Below are positions 54,002 to 62,482 of a DNA stretch of 64,000 nt, one piece after another (position 1 is the first letter of the stretch; each line of letters opens with the position of its first letter). The DNA is from Pedobacter polaris. Lineage in GTDB: Bacteria > Bacteroidota > Bacteroidia > Sphingobacteriales > Sphingobacteriaceae. The translations under genes and the position numbers were made by a program. Under the pieces are notes generated by a model, which made no database searches, was not told where the DNA came from, and worked only from the letters and a program-made list of their open reading frames with translations. The stretch covers positions 434,001 to 498,000 of the forward strand of contig NZ_SWBR01000003.1 of NCBI RefSeq assembly GCF_005116505.1, written 5' to 3'.

Positions 54002-55204
54002 GTGATGAGAAATTTATACTTAACTCTTATTTTAACTGTTTGTGTTTTTATTGCAAACGCACAATCCGACACCTCTGCTTATAGAATGCAGGCTACAAAT
54101 ATCCAAAAGAAATTTGCGCCTGATAAACGTGCGATCTATTTTAACATGCAGATTAGAGGAGATTCTGTAAAACTTGAAAGCACTTCTCAAGAGGTATTGA
54201 GTGAGTTTGATAAAGTTAAACCAACTATGGCAAATGTGAAATTTACAGCTACATTATTGCCAGCCAAGTCTTTAAACGGACTAGAATACGGAGTTTCAAA
54301 TCTTTCTGTAAGTAACAATAGAGCAAATCCACAGAATGCCGCAGAGCTGATGACGCAAATGCTTTTGGGTACACCCATTAGAATTTTAAAAAAACAAGGT
54401 GGATTTTATTTGGTTAAAACCCCCGATGGATATCTTTCTTGGACTGATGGGAGTGCCATTAAACCAATGAACAAAGATGCTTATGAAGCTTGGCAAAAAT
54501 CTGAAAAGGTAGTTTTTACAGCAGATTATGGACATAGTTTCACTTCGCCAAAGATAGATGGAATGAGGGTTTCTGATTTGGTTAACGGTAATATTCTGCA
54601 ATTGTTAGCGTGGGGAAGGGCCTTTAGTAAAGTTGGCTATCCAGATGGGAGAGTGGCTTATGTACAAACTTCGCAATTAAAACTTTATAAAGACTGGATT
54701 AAAAGAGTTAACCCCAATGCTAATGCCATTTTAAAAACTGCCCAAACCTTATTAGGCGTTCCTTATTTATGGGGAGGTACCTCTATTAAAGGGGTAGATT
54801 GTAGTGGCTTTACCAAAACTGCATACTTTTTAAATGGAATTGTTATTCCGAGAGATGCCTCTCAGCAAGCTTTAATAGGTACAGCCATTGATGTATTAGA
54901 AAATGACAGCATTAGTGTAACCAAGTGTTTAAAAAACCTACTGCCTGGAGATTTATTGTTTTTCTCTGCAGCTAAACGTAGAGGTATAAATGGAGGTAGG
55001 GTTTCGCATACGGCAATTTATATGGGTAATGGAGAGTTTATTCAAAGTGCTGGAATGGTAAAAATTAGCAGTATGATAGCTACCGCACCAAATTATGACA
55101 GTGGACAAAGCACTACACTTGTTGGAGCTCGTAGGATATTAACTGAAATAGGAAAACCAGAAATTACTAGGATAGAACAGCACGACTGGTATGGGAAAAA
55201 TTAA
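54002..55204 (+). CDS. C40 (NlpC/P60) peptidase with N-terminal SH3-like domains
   Basis: 400 residues with a signal peptide (1-20, ending IANAQ). An SH3b-like region spans about 125-235 (LLGTPIRILKKQGGFYLVKT, GYLSWTDGSA). The catalytic domain has Cys in GVDCSGFTKTAYFL, His in VSHTAIYMGNGEFIQSAG, and GTSIKGVD before it. Same domain order as the Bacteroides dipeptidyl-peptidase VI type that acts on murein peptides with free N-terminal L-Ala. A near-consensus -7 box (TAACTTAG) sits close before the start. The arsC-like pseudogene follows 3 bp later. Confidence 0.92.
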   Translation: MMRNLYLTLILTVCVFIANAQSDTSAYRMQATNIQKKFAPDKRAIYFNMQIRGDSVKLESTSQEVLSEFDKVKPTMANVKFTATLLPAKSLNGLEYGVSNLSVSNNRANPQNAAELMTQMLLGTPIRILKKQGGFYLVKTPDGYLSWTDGSAIKPMNKDAYEAWQKSEKVVFTADYGHSFTSPKIDGMRVSDLVNGNILQLLAWGRAFSKVGYPDGRVAYVQTSQLKLYKDWIKRVNPNANAILKTAQTLLGVPYLWGGTSIKGVDCSGFTKTAYFLNGIVIPRDASQQALIGTAIDVLENDSISVTKCLKNLLPGDLLFFSAAKRRGINGGRVSHTAIYMGNGEFIQSAGMVKISSMIATAPNYDSGQSTTLVGARRILTEIGKPEITRIEQHDWYGKN

Positions 55205-55207
55205 AAT

Positions 55208-55549
55208 ATGATTACAATCTATCATAACAGCAGCTGCACTAAAAGTCGAATTGCTTTAGCTGCATTAACAAAAAATAATGAGCCTTTTGAGATAATTAAT
55301 TACTTGGAAGATGTGCCAAGTATTGAACAATTGAAAGAAATTATTGTGAAGTTACATATCAAACCACACGATTTAATCAGAACTAATTAAGCAATTTACA
55401 TCGAAAAATTTAAAGGTAAATCTTTAACTGATGACGGGTGGATTAATGTAATGCATAATTATCCTATATTAATTCAAAGACCAATTATTGTAAGAGATGA
55501 TTTTGCTGTAATTGGCAGATCTGATGATGCTTTGGATGAGATTATATGA
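55208..55549 (+). pseudogene. ArsC/Spx-family reductase interrupted by in-frame TAA
   Basis: The frame opens MITIYHNSSCTKSRIALAAL (catalytic Cys10) and runs to LIRTN, where codon 61 is TAA (55388-55390). The same frame then continues without shift for 52 codons with clear family sequence: YIEKFKGKSLTDDGWINVM, ILIQRPIIVRDDFAVIGR, stopping at 55549. Family members have Glu just after RTN, so GAA to TAA is the likely single change. The two Arg of the anion site (QRP, IGR) lie past the stop. The upstream piece alone (60 residues) should be inactive. Confidence 0.85.
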
Positions 55550-55578
55550 AAAAGCCAGCTTAATTTAAGCTGGCTTTT
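55550..55578 (+). terminator. Intrinsic terminator after the arsC-like gene
   Basis: AAAAGCCAGCTTAA and TTAAGCTGGCTTTT form a 14-bp perfect stem starting one base after the TGA. It can act for the convergent gene too. Confidence 0.85.
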
Positions 55579-55597
55579 CTATTCCTTTGCCAAACAA

Positions 55598-56518
55598 TTA
55601 CATTGTTATAGTCGTATAACTTAAGTCAAACTTACCTTCAGTAATCGTTTTCTTTGTACTTAGAAAGGTATCCATATTTGGGGCAACAAATTCAAATGTC
55701 CCTTTAACAGTAGTAGTGCTAGAGCTAGTTATAATTAACTTTCCGGTTTTTACCCCAGTTTCTGAGGCATACGAGCCAGTTTGAGATTGATCTTCATTAT
55801 AGCTACCTTGGGCATCAATATCAATGTCATAAGTGCCATTTCCTTTATAATTGTAAATGATTACGGTTAAAGCTTTAACACCATTTGTACCAACAATTGT
55901 CATCATATTTCCTAGTGCTGCGCTTTTAACTAAGCCTGCTTGCCCAACAAAGTTGGTACTCGTGCCATCAACTTTTGCACTCATATTGGAAGTGCCTTGG
56001 CCTGGTGTAGGTCCCGGAATTGGCTCTAGGGTAATTACAAATTGCCCTTCGGTAATGGTTTTAACAGCCCCATCGGTATTAACTGCTTTAAACTCAAAGG
56101 TGCCAATAATCACTTTGCTATTGTATGTTGTTATCTTTATTGTTCCAGTTTCAGCATAATAAGCATCAGCATAAGGATTGGTTATACCTGCTATATAAGT
56201 ACCGCTAGAAATTAAATCGGCAGCATTATAAGTCCCCACACCTTTAAAATCTTGAAAACTAAGAATAAATCCTTGTGGGTTTTTTAATCCGTTAATGTCG
56301 ATGTCTTTTGTTCCATCTTGATTTGTGAATGGTTGTGCATAAGCAAATTCGCACTCTACTAAAACACCATCAACTTTTGCGCTCATCTTCGTAGTGTATG
56401 TTGTTGGTTTAGTGCCACCAGGGCCAGAACCTTCTACAAATACGATATCTTTTTGGCAAGAATTAAAGCCCAAACATAAAACAGTAAGAAATAAGAAGAG
56501 AGCGTGTAATTTTTTCAT
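55598..56518 (-). CDS. Lipoprotein with two DUF6252-like repeats
   Basis: 306 residues. The signal ends LCLGFNSCQKD (lipobox Cys about 21). Two internal copies of about 130 residues follow, each starting MSAKVDG (about 45 and 180), with KGVGTY/KGNGTY in the middle and ending in GTFEF...KTITEG(Q/K)F. I associate this pattern with the Bacteroidota DUF6252 beta-domain, from memory. Surface lipoprotein of unknown role; the duplication is clear in the sequence. Confidence 0.8.
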   Translation of the reverse strand: MKKLHALFLFLTVLCLGFNSCQKDIVFVEGSGPGGTKPTTYTTKMSAKVDGVLVECEFAYAQPFTNQDGTKDIDINGLKNPQGFILSFQDFKGVGTYNAADLISSGTYIAGITNPYADAYYAETGTIKITTYNSKVIIGTFEFKAVNTDGAVKTITEGQFVITLEPIPGPTPGQGTSNMSAKVDGTSTNFVGQAGLVKSAALGNMMTIVGTNGVKALTVIIYNYKGNGTYDIDIDAQGSYNEDQSQTGSYASETGVKTGKLIITSSSTTTVKGTFEFVAPNMDTFLSTKKTITEGKFDLSYTTITM

Positions 56519-56533
56519 TTTTATAAAGATATA

Positions 56534-58012
56534 CTAAGTTAATAAATTTCTCCAACTTACTTTACCCTCAATAATGGTATGCAATTCTTTGATCTCAATT
56601 CTTTGCTGCTCCATTGTATCACGATGACGAATAGTAACTGTGTTATCCTCTAGAGTTTGGTGATCTACTGTAACACAGAAAGGTGTGCCAATCGCATCCA
56701 TACGGCGATAACGTTTACCAATTGCATCTTTCTCTTCATACACACAGTTGAAATCAAATTTCAAATGATCCATAATTTCACGAGCTTTTTCTGGCAGGCC
56801 GTCTTTTTTAGTTAATGGGAAAATAGCGACTTTAATTGGTGCCAAAGCTGGATGTAAACGCAACAATGTTCTACTGTCTTGTTTTTCTGGGGTGCTTAAA
56901 TCTTCCTCTTCAAAGGCATTGATCATCGTTAACAAAAACATACGATCTAAACCAATTGAAGTTTCGATAACATAAGGAACGTAATTGCCATAAGGCTTGC
57001 CTTCCTCATTTAAATCGTTATCAAAATATTGCATTTTCTTGCCAGAATATTCTTGGTGTTGTGTTAAATCGAAATCAGTTCTACTGTGAATTCCCTCTAC
57101 TTCTTTAAATCCAAATGGAAACTCGAATTCGATATCTGTAGCTGCATTTGCATAATGCGCTAATTTAACATGGTCATGGAAACGATATTTTTCTGGTGCA
57201 GTTCCTAAGGCTTGGTGCCATTTTAAACGAGCCTCTTTCCAATAGGCAAACCATTTTTTATCTTCACCGGGGCGAACAAAAAATTGCATCTCCATCTGTT
57301 CAAATTCACGCATACGCATAATGAACTGACGGGCAATTACTTCATTTCTAAATGCTTTACCAATTTGTGCAATTCCGAATGGAATTTTCATTCTTCCAGA
57401 TTTTTGCACATTCAAAAAGTTAACGAAAATACCCTGTGCTGTTTCCGGACGAAGGTAAACCTCATCACTTCCCTCTGCCATTGCACCAAACTGAGTGCTA
57501 AACATTAAGTTAAACTGACGAACATCAGTCCAATTCTTTGTGCCGCTAACTGGACAAGCAATTTCATGCTCTTCAATTAATACTTTTAAACGAGGTAAAT
57601 CTTCTGCAGTTAAGGCAGCATCCATGTCAGCCTGCAATTTTGCTGCTTTTTCGGTTTTGCCATCTTTCTCGTAACGAGCAATTTTATCTTCTAATAGCTG
57701 ATCTGCACGATAACGTTTTTTGGAGTCTTTATTGTCAATCATTGGGTCGTTAAAACCATCAACGTGACCACTCGCTTTCCATACTTTAGGATGCATAAAA
57801 ATTGCAGAATCAATTCCTACAATATTCTCGTGCATTTGCACCATTGCTTTCCACCAGTAAGTTTTAATATTGTTTTTTAATTCGGCCCCTAATTGTCCGT
57901 AATCATAAACAGCACTTAAACCGTCATATATTTCGCTGCTTTGAAATACAAAACCGTATTCTTTAGCATGTGATATTACATTTTTAAATTGTTCGTCGTT
58001 AGTTTTAGCCAT
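56534..58012 (-). CDS. glyS: Glycyl-tRNA synthetase, dimeric class II type
   Basis: 492 residues of the single-chain (GlyQS-type) enzyme. Motifs: GFVFQSSEIYDGLSAVYDYG at the start, YLRPETAQGIFVNF, IGKAFRNEVIARQFIMRMRE (motif 2), IETSIGLDRMFLLTM (motif 3) and the anticodon-binding domain with APIKVAIFPLTKKDG and GTPFCVTVDHQ. It charges tRNA-Gly with glycine. The gap after its start holds no gene. Confidence 0.96.
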   Translation of the reverse strand: MAKTNDEQFKNVISHAKEYGFVFQSSEIYDGLSAVYDYGQLGAELKNNIKTYWWKAMVQMHENIVGIDSAIFMHPKVWKASGHVDGFNDPMIDNKDSKKRYRADQLLEDKIARYEKDGKTEKAAKLQADMDAALTAEDLPRLKVLIEEHEIACPVSGTKNWTDVRQFNLMFSTQFGAMAEGSDEVYLRPETAQGIFVNFLNVQKSGRMKIPFGIAQIGKAFRNEVIARQFIMRMREFEQMEMQFFVRPGEDKKWFAYWKEARLKWHQALGTAPEKYRFHDHVKLAHYANAATDIEFEFPFGFKEVEGIHSRTDFDLTQHQEYSGKKMQYFDNDLNEEGKPYGNYVPYVIETSIGLDRMFLLTMINAFEEEDLSTPEKQDSRTLLRLHPALAPIKVAIFPLTKKDGLPEKAREIMDHLKFDFNCVYEEKDAIGKRYRRMDAIGTPFCVTVDHQTLEDNTVTIRHRDTMEQQRIEIKELHTIIEGKVSWRNLLT

Positions 58013-58417
58013 AGTAGCGCAAAGATAATATTTTAAGCCGAAAGACTAAAGCCAAAAGACTAAAGCATAGATAGAAGGTCTTCCTTGAAAACTACAAGTA
58101 CCCTTTAGGTGATTTTGGGTTTTTTGAAAAGCAATTGTTTGCAAGAAACTAAAATCAGTCCCGCCCTCGCTGCAATCTTTTTAGTTTTTCGTCATTTCGA
58201 GCGCAGGGAGAAATCTGTTACTTAAGTGCTAAAAACGAACAGATACCTCAATCGTTCCTCATTTCGGTATGACGGTTGGTAAAAAAACAAAAAAGTATTT
58301 TCGCTAAGTCGGGTTTAGGAGGCAAGGGCAGAGCAGCTATTAAATGGTTAACTGACAATCTAGCAATTCAACAATTGAGCACTCAAACAATCCATCATTT
58401 TTCCTATTTTTGAAGCA
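58013..58417. repeat. Intergenic region with two repeat types
   Basis: About 58032-58062 carries GAAAGACTAAAGCCAAAAGA-type repeat DNA, the same motif found inside the start of gldG. At about 58189-58274 a REP-like palindrome has outer arms CGTCATTTCG and CGGTATGACG with AATCTGTT / AACAGAT inside. The rest is AT-rich. No gene. Confidence 0.6.
58405..58412 (+). promoter_or_regulatory. -7 box TATTTTTG just before gldA
   Basis: Exact TAnnTTTG match, only 5 bp before the ATG, so transcription probably starts at or next to the start codon (leaderless mRNA). Confidence 0.5.
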
Positions 58418-59125
58418 ATGAGTATCAAAGTAAAAAGCCTATCAAAACATTATGGTCAGCAAAAAGCAGTTGATGCTATTAGCTTTGAAGCTAGACCTGG
58501 CAAAATCTTAGGCTTTCTTGGGCCAAATGGGGCAGGTAAGTCTACCACCATGAAAATGCTTACTGGCTATTTAGCGCCTACTTCTGGAGATGCGGAGATC
58601 TGTGGTAAAAGTATTTTGACTGAAAATTTGGCAGTAAAAGAGCTAATTGGCTATTTGCCAGAAAATACGCCTTTGTATAATGACATGTACGTTCGTGAGT
58701 TTTTAAGTTTTGTAGGAGAAACCTATCACATTGCAAATTTATCACATAGGGTTGAGGATGTGATTAAACAGGTTGGATTAACGCCAGAGCAACATAAAAA
58801 AATCGGGATGCTTTCTAAAGGTTACAAGCAACGTGTTGGTTTAGCTCAAGCAATTATCCATCATCCCTCAGTTTTAATATTAGATGAACCAACTTCTGGC
58901 CTAGACCCTAATCAATTGACTGACATTAGGGCATTAATAAAAGATTTAGGCGCAGCTAAAACTGTAATTATCTCTACCCATATTATGCAAGAAGTAGAGG
59001 CAATTTGTGATGAAGTTATCATCATTAATAATGGAAAAATTGTCGCGAATGACACAATTTCCAGTCTTAAAAATCAATACAAATCAAATTCTCTAGAAGA
59101 AATATTTAGAAAATTAACTGGTTGA
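58418..59125 (+). CDS. gldA: ABC transporter ATP-binding subunit GldA
   Basis: 235 residues. Walker A GPNGAGKST (about 35-43), Q-loop GYLPENTPLYNDM, signature LSKGYKQRV, Walker B VLILDEPTSGLDP and the switch His in ISTHIMQEVE. The tail SLEEIFRKLTG is the end typical of GldA. As I recall the family, about 60-70 residues between VANDTI and that tail are absent here. GldA, GldF and GldG form an ABC transporter linked to gliding motility in Flavobacteria. Here a beta-barrel gene separates it from gldF. Confidence 0.88.
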   Translation: MSIKVKSLSKHYGQQKAVDAISFEARPGKILGFLGPNGAGKSTTMKMLTGYLAPTSGDAEICGKSILTENLAVKELIGYLPENTPLYNDMYVREFLSFVGETYHIANLSHRVEDVIKQVGLTPEQHKKIGMLSKGYKQRVGLAQAIIHHPSVLILDEPTSGLDPNQLTDIRALIKDLGAAKTVIISTHIMQEVEAICDEVIIINNGKIVANDTISSLKNQYKSNSLEEIFRKLTG

Positions 59126-59248
59126 AATTCATTTAATTAACTTTTCATTCCTAAAAGTTGTCAATTTAGTGACGATTTACTGTAACTACTGGCTTAGTTG
59201 TTGTGTCTTAAGCAGCAGTATTAACAAATATAAATTAACAAAAAACAC

Positions 59249-59755
59249 ATGAAAAAATTATTATTATCATTAGCATTAGTTGCAGGTTTAGGATTTGCAG
59301 CAAGTGCACAAACAGAAGGTGCAGTTAGAAAATTAAGTATTGGTGGTGAAGTTGGTTTGCCTACTGAAAGTGGATCAAAAGACTGGTTATATGTTGGTGG
59401 TTCATTGCAGTATGAGCACCCAGTAGCAAAATCTTTAAACTTAACTGGTTCTGCTGGTTATACAGCACTTACTTATACTGGTAGTGGACCTAGTCTTAGC
59501 TTAGGTTTTATTCCTTTAAAAGCTGGTGCTAAATATTATTTTGGTGGTAACTTTTATGGTGCAGGTGAGGTAGGTGCTACAATTTCTACCGAAAATGGTG
59601 GTGGTACGGCATTTGCATTTGCTCCGGGCTTAGGTGCTTCTTTCTCAGTTTCAGATAAATCTAGCTTAGATTTCGGCTTACGTTATGAAACTTGGTCTAA
59701 CAATGGTTCTAGTTCATTTGTTGGCTTACGTGCTGCTTGGGCATTTGGTTTGTAG
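59249..59755 (+). CDS. Small outer-membrane beta-barrel protein
   Basis: 168 residues. Signal peptide 1-20 (ending FAASAQ). Regular beta strands with aromatic girdle residues (LYVGGSLQYEHPV, LNLTGSAGYTALTY, GAKYYFGGNFYGAGEVGATI, SLDFGLRYETW) and a C-terminal GLRAAWAFGL. Likely an 8-stranded barrel. The gene has its own strong terminator and interrupts the gldA-gldF neighbourhood; a decayed relative follows it at 59811. Confidence 0.85.
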   Translation: MKKLLLSLALVAGLGFAASAQTEGAVRKLSIGGEVGLPTESGSKDWLYVGGSLQYEHPVAKSLNLTGSAGYTALTYTGSGPSLSLGFIPLKAGAKYYFGGNFYGAGEVGATISTENGGGTAFAFAPGLGASFSVSDKSSLDFGLRYETWSNNGSSSFVGLRAAWAFGL

Positions 59756-59778
59756 GTTACAATTTAATATCAAATAAT

Positions 59779-59812
59779 AAAAAAACCTCAGCAATTTGCT
59801 GAGGTTTTTTTT
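59779..59812 (+). terminator. Terminator of the 59249 gene
   Basis: AACCTCAGCA and TGCTGAGGTT form a perfect stem, flanked by A- and T-runs, with eight T residues behind it. Confidence 0.88.
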
Positions 59813-59897
59813 AAGTAGTGTAGTTCCAGATCAGCAAGATTTTGATATGAAGTTTAAGAACAAAGTTTTTTCTGTTGGCCTAGGCTTTACTTTTTAA
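59811..59897 (+). pseudogene. C-terminal remnant of a second beta-barrel gene
   Basis: From 59811 an open frame encodes about 28 residues ending KVFSVGLGFTF and TAA at 59895-59897. Alternating polar/hydrophobic residues with terminal Phe are the hallmark of an outer-membrane barrel C-terminus. A second terminator follows at 59915. Everything upstream of the fragment is missing, since the terminator of the intact barrel gene abuts it. Most likely a deletion between two tandem paralogs left the tail. An ATG at 59847 would give only a 16-residue peptide. Confidence 0.55.
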
Positions 59898-59914
59898 TCC
59901 TAAAGTCTTTAATT

Positions 59915-59947
59915 AAAAGTCTCAACAATTGTGTTGAGACTTTTTTG
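59915..59947 (+). terminator. Second terminator, behind the barrel remnant
   Basis: AAAAGTCTCAACA and TGTTGAGACTTTT form a 13-bp perfect stem with six T following. It lies 45 bp before gldF. Confidence 0.85.
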
Positions 59948-59991
59948 TTTTAGGAGATATTGCATAACTTCGGCGTCATTAATCGCCTTGC

Positions 59992-60720
59992 ATGTACGCA
60001 GTTTTTAAAAGAGAATTATTCAGTTTTTTAAATTCATTAATGGCCTATATCACCATTGGTGTATTTTTATTGGCTTGCGCCATGTTGCTTTGGGTTTTTC
60101 CAGATACTTCGATATTAGATTATGGTTATGCAGAGCTAAATGGCTTTTTTAGTTTAGTTCCCTTCCTTTTTATGTTTTTAATTCCTGCAATTACCATGCG
60201 TTCATTTGCAGAAGAAAGAAGAGAAGGCACCTATGTGCTTTTAGCAACAAGGCCCTTAAGCGATACCCAAATTATATTGGCCAAATATTTAGCATGTGTT
60301 GTTTTAATGGTTTTTGCTTTAATCCCTACTTTGGTTTATTATTATAGCATTTCTGAACTAGGCTTACCCAAAGGAAATATAGATACTGGTGCAGTTATAG
60401 GCTCCTATTTAGGCTTATTCTTATTGGGGAATGCATTTTCAGCTATAGGCATTTTTTCATCCTCTATCACGAAAAATCAGGTTATTGCATTTGCAGTAGC
60501 GGTGTTTCTTTGTTTTTTTACTTTTAGTGGTTTCGACTCAATCAGCAAAATATTCGAACTCCAGGCTTTGGGCAGTGTATTAGTTAATTTCGGAATTAAT
60601 GAACATTATCAATCTATAAGCAGAGGGGTGCTTGATACCAGAGATCTTGTCTATTTCATCACTTTTGTGTTGGTGTTTTTTGGTTTTACCAAACTAGCTA
60701 TAGGAGGTAGGAAATGGTAG
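59992..60720 (+). CDS. gldF: Gliding motility-associated ABC transporter permease GldF
   Basis: 242 residues with six transmembrane helices. ABC-2 permease pattern: FKRELFSFLNSLMAYITIGV at the start, PAITMRSFAEERREGTYVLL (the cytoplasmic coupling motif), LGLFLLGNAFSAIGIFSSSI. It pairs with GldG (overlap of 7 bp) and the ATPase GldA. Whether this organism glides is not shown; the transporter occurs also in non-gliding Sphingobacteria. Confidence 0.92.
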   Translation: MYAVFKRELFSFLNSLMAYITIGVFLLACAMLLWVFPDTSILDYGYAELNGFFSLVPFLFMFLIPAITMRSFAEERREGTYVLLATRPLSDTQIILAKYLACVVLMVFALIPTLVYYYSISELGLPKGNIDTGAVIGSYLGLFLLGNAFSAIGIFSSSITKNQVIAFAVAVFLCFFTFSGFDSISKIFELQALGSVLVNFGINEHYQSISRGVLDTRDLVYFITFVLVFFGFTKLAIGGRKW

Positions 60721-62450
60721 GTGTTCAGAATAAAGCTGAAAGATTAAAGACTAAAGGCCAAGGACTAAAAAAGAAGAATTACCTAAAAATTCTTGTGTTT
60801 TTAATTGTGTTGATTCTGATAAATGTTTTAGCACAGTATTTTTACACCCGTTTCGATTTTACCAAAGAAAAACGTTATACCTTAAATCAGAAATCAAAAG
60901 AAATTTTAACAAAAACAGAAAAAGACATCACCATCACAGTGTTTTTAGATGGGGAAATTCCAGCTGCTTTTAAAAGATTGCGCAACGCAACGAAAGATTT
61001 ATTAAACGATTATAAAGCGTATTCAAGTGCCAATGTAAAAATCATTTTTGAAGACCCCTTAGCTGGTGTTATTGCAAGTGAACAAGATACTATTATTAAA
61101 AATTTGGGAGAAATAGGCATTAGACCAGTTGCGGTAAATATTAAAAATGATGCAGGTTTAACGCAAAAAATCATCTTCCCAATGGCACTTATAGAAATTG
61201 ACGGTAAACCAATGGCTGTTAATTTGCTTCAAAAAACAGGTGGGCCAGCAACTGATTATGAAACAAATATTACCAGTTCCATTCAAACCTTAGAATATTC
61301 ATTTACATCGGCTATTAAAAGATTAGAGAAGGGCTACAGTCCTAAAATAGGCTTTACCGAAGGACATGGAGAATCATCAAATCCCCAATTTTACGATGCC
61401 ATTAATAATACGCTTTCCCAAAATTTTTATGTGGGCTGGGTAGATCTTAAAATCATTAAAAAACAAGGGTTAGATGATTTAGATGTAATATTTATTGCTA
61501 AGCCAAAAACTGCACTCACAGAGCTTGAAAAATACAAAATCAATTATTTTGTAATGAAAGGTGGTAAATTAGTTTGGTCTATAGATCAGGTTACAGCAAG
61601 TTTAGATAGTTTGCAGAAAAAGCCTCAAATGATGGCTTTTAATAACCAACTTAATATAGATGATATGCTTTTTGAGTATGGAGCTAGAATCAATTATAAC
61701 TTAATTACAGATGTTAATTGTGCCTCAATACCTATAGCAACTAATAATCCCGGTCAGCAAGCACAAATAGACTTGGCGCCCTGGATTTATTACCCAATTC
61801 TTGCACCAGATACCACTAACGCGATTGTTAAAAATATTGATGGCATTAGAGCAGAGTTTGCAAGTACGGTAGATATTATTGATGTACCCAACGTAACTAA
61901 AAAGGTTATCTTACAAACCTCACCTTACAACAAAGTCTTCGAAACGCCTAAAATGCTCTCTTTGCAAATGTTGGCACAAGAACCAAAGCAAGAAGAATAT
62001 ACCAGTACCCCAAAAACTGCAGGTATTTTATTAGAAGGGAATTTTAAATCTGTATTTTTAAATAGACCAATACCAGAGGGAATAACTGAAAATTATAATG
62101 TACCTAGCATTAGTAAACCAACTAAAATGATTGTAATTGGCGATGGAGATATTTTTACTAATCAATATAGTAGTACAGACAATTCTGTTTTTCCACTGGG
62201 CTTAGATAGATATACACAGCAGAATTATGGCAACAAAGCATTGTTGCTAAATATTGCAGATTATTTTACAGATGACAATAACCTTATCGCACTAAGAAAT
62301 AAAGAAATTAAAGTAAGATTACTAGATAAAGCCCGTTTACGTACAGAAAAGTTGAAATGGCAGGTGATAAATTCAATTGTGCCGTTAGTATTGTTAATAT
62401 GTTTCGCAATTTTTCAACATTATTACCGTAAGCATAAGTATGCGAAGTAA
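60714..62450 (+). CDS. gldG: Gliding motility-associated ABC substrate-binding protein GldG
   Basis: 578 residues. An N-terminal helix (ILVFLIVLILINVLAQYFYT, about 24-43), a periplasmic domain of the ABC-type uncharacterised-transport family (RYTLNQKSKEILTKTEKDIT, IGFTEGHGESSNPQFYDAIN, LPL-like end GLDRYTQQNYGNKALLLNI) and a C-terminal helix (VINSIVPLVLLICFAIFQHY). ATG overlaps the gldF stop by 7 bp. Residues about 5-20 (NKAERLKTKGQGLKKK) are encoded by sequence resembling the intergenic AAAGACTAAAGCC repeat. Confidence 0.92.
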   Translation: MVGVQNKAERLKTKGQGLKKKNYLKILVFLIVLILINVLAQYFYTRFDFTKEKRYTLNQKSKEILTKTEKDITITVFLDGEIPAAFKRLRNATKDLLNDYKAYSSANVKIIFEDPLAGVIASEQDTIIKNLGEIGIRPVAVNIKNDAGLTQKIIFPMALIEIDGKPMAVNLLQKTGGPATDYETNITSSIQTLEYSFTSAIKRLEKGYSPKIGFTEGHGESSNPQFYDAINNTLSQNFYVGWVDLKIIKKQGLDDLDVIFIAKPKTALTELEKYKINYFVMKGGKLVWSIDQVTASLDSLQKKPQMMAFNNQLNIDDMLFEYGARINYNLITDVNCASIPIATNNPGQQAQIDLAPWIYYPILAPDTTNAIVKNIDGIRAEFASTVDIIDVPNVTKKVILQTSPYNKVFETPKMLSLQMLAQEPKQEEYTSTPKTAGILLEGNFKSVFLNRPIPEGITENYNVPSISKPTKMIVIGDGDIFTNQYSSTDNSVFPLGLDRYTQQNYGNKALLLNIADYFTDDNNLIALRNKEIKVRLLDKARLRTEKLKWQVINSIVPLVLLICFAIFQHYYRKHKYAK

Positions 62451-62456
62451 TTTTTA

Positions 62457-62464
62457 TATTTTTG
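62457..62464 (+). promoter_or_regulatory. -7 box TATTTTTG of dnaN
   Basis: Exact TAnnTTTG match, 18 bp before the preferred dnaN ATG at 62483 and just after the gldG stop. Confidence 0.55.
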
Positions 62465-62482
62465 AGATTATACAAAACAACT

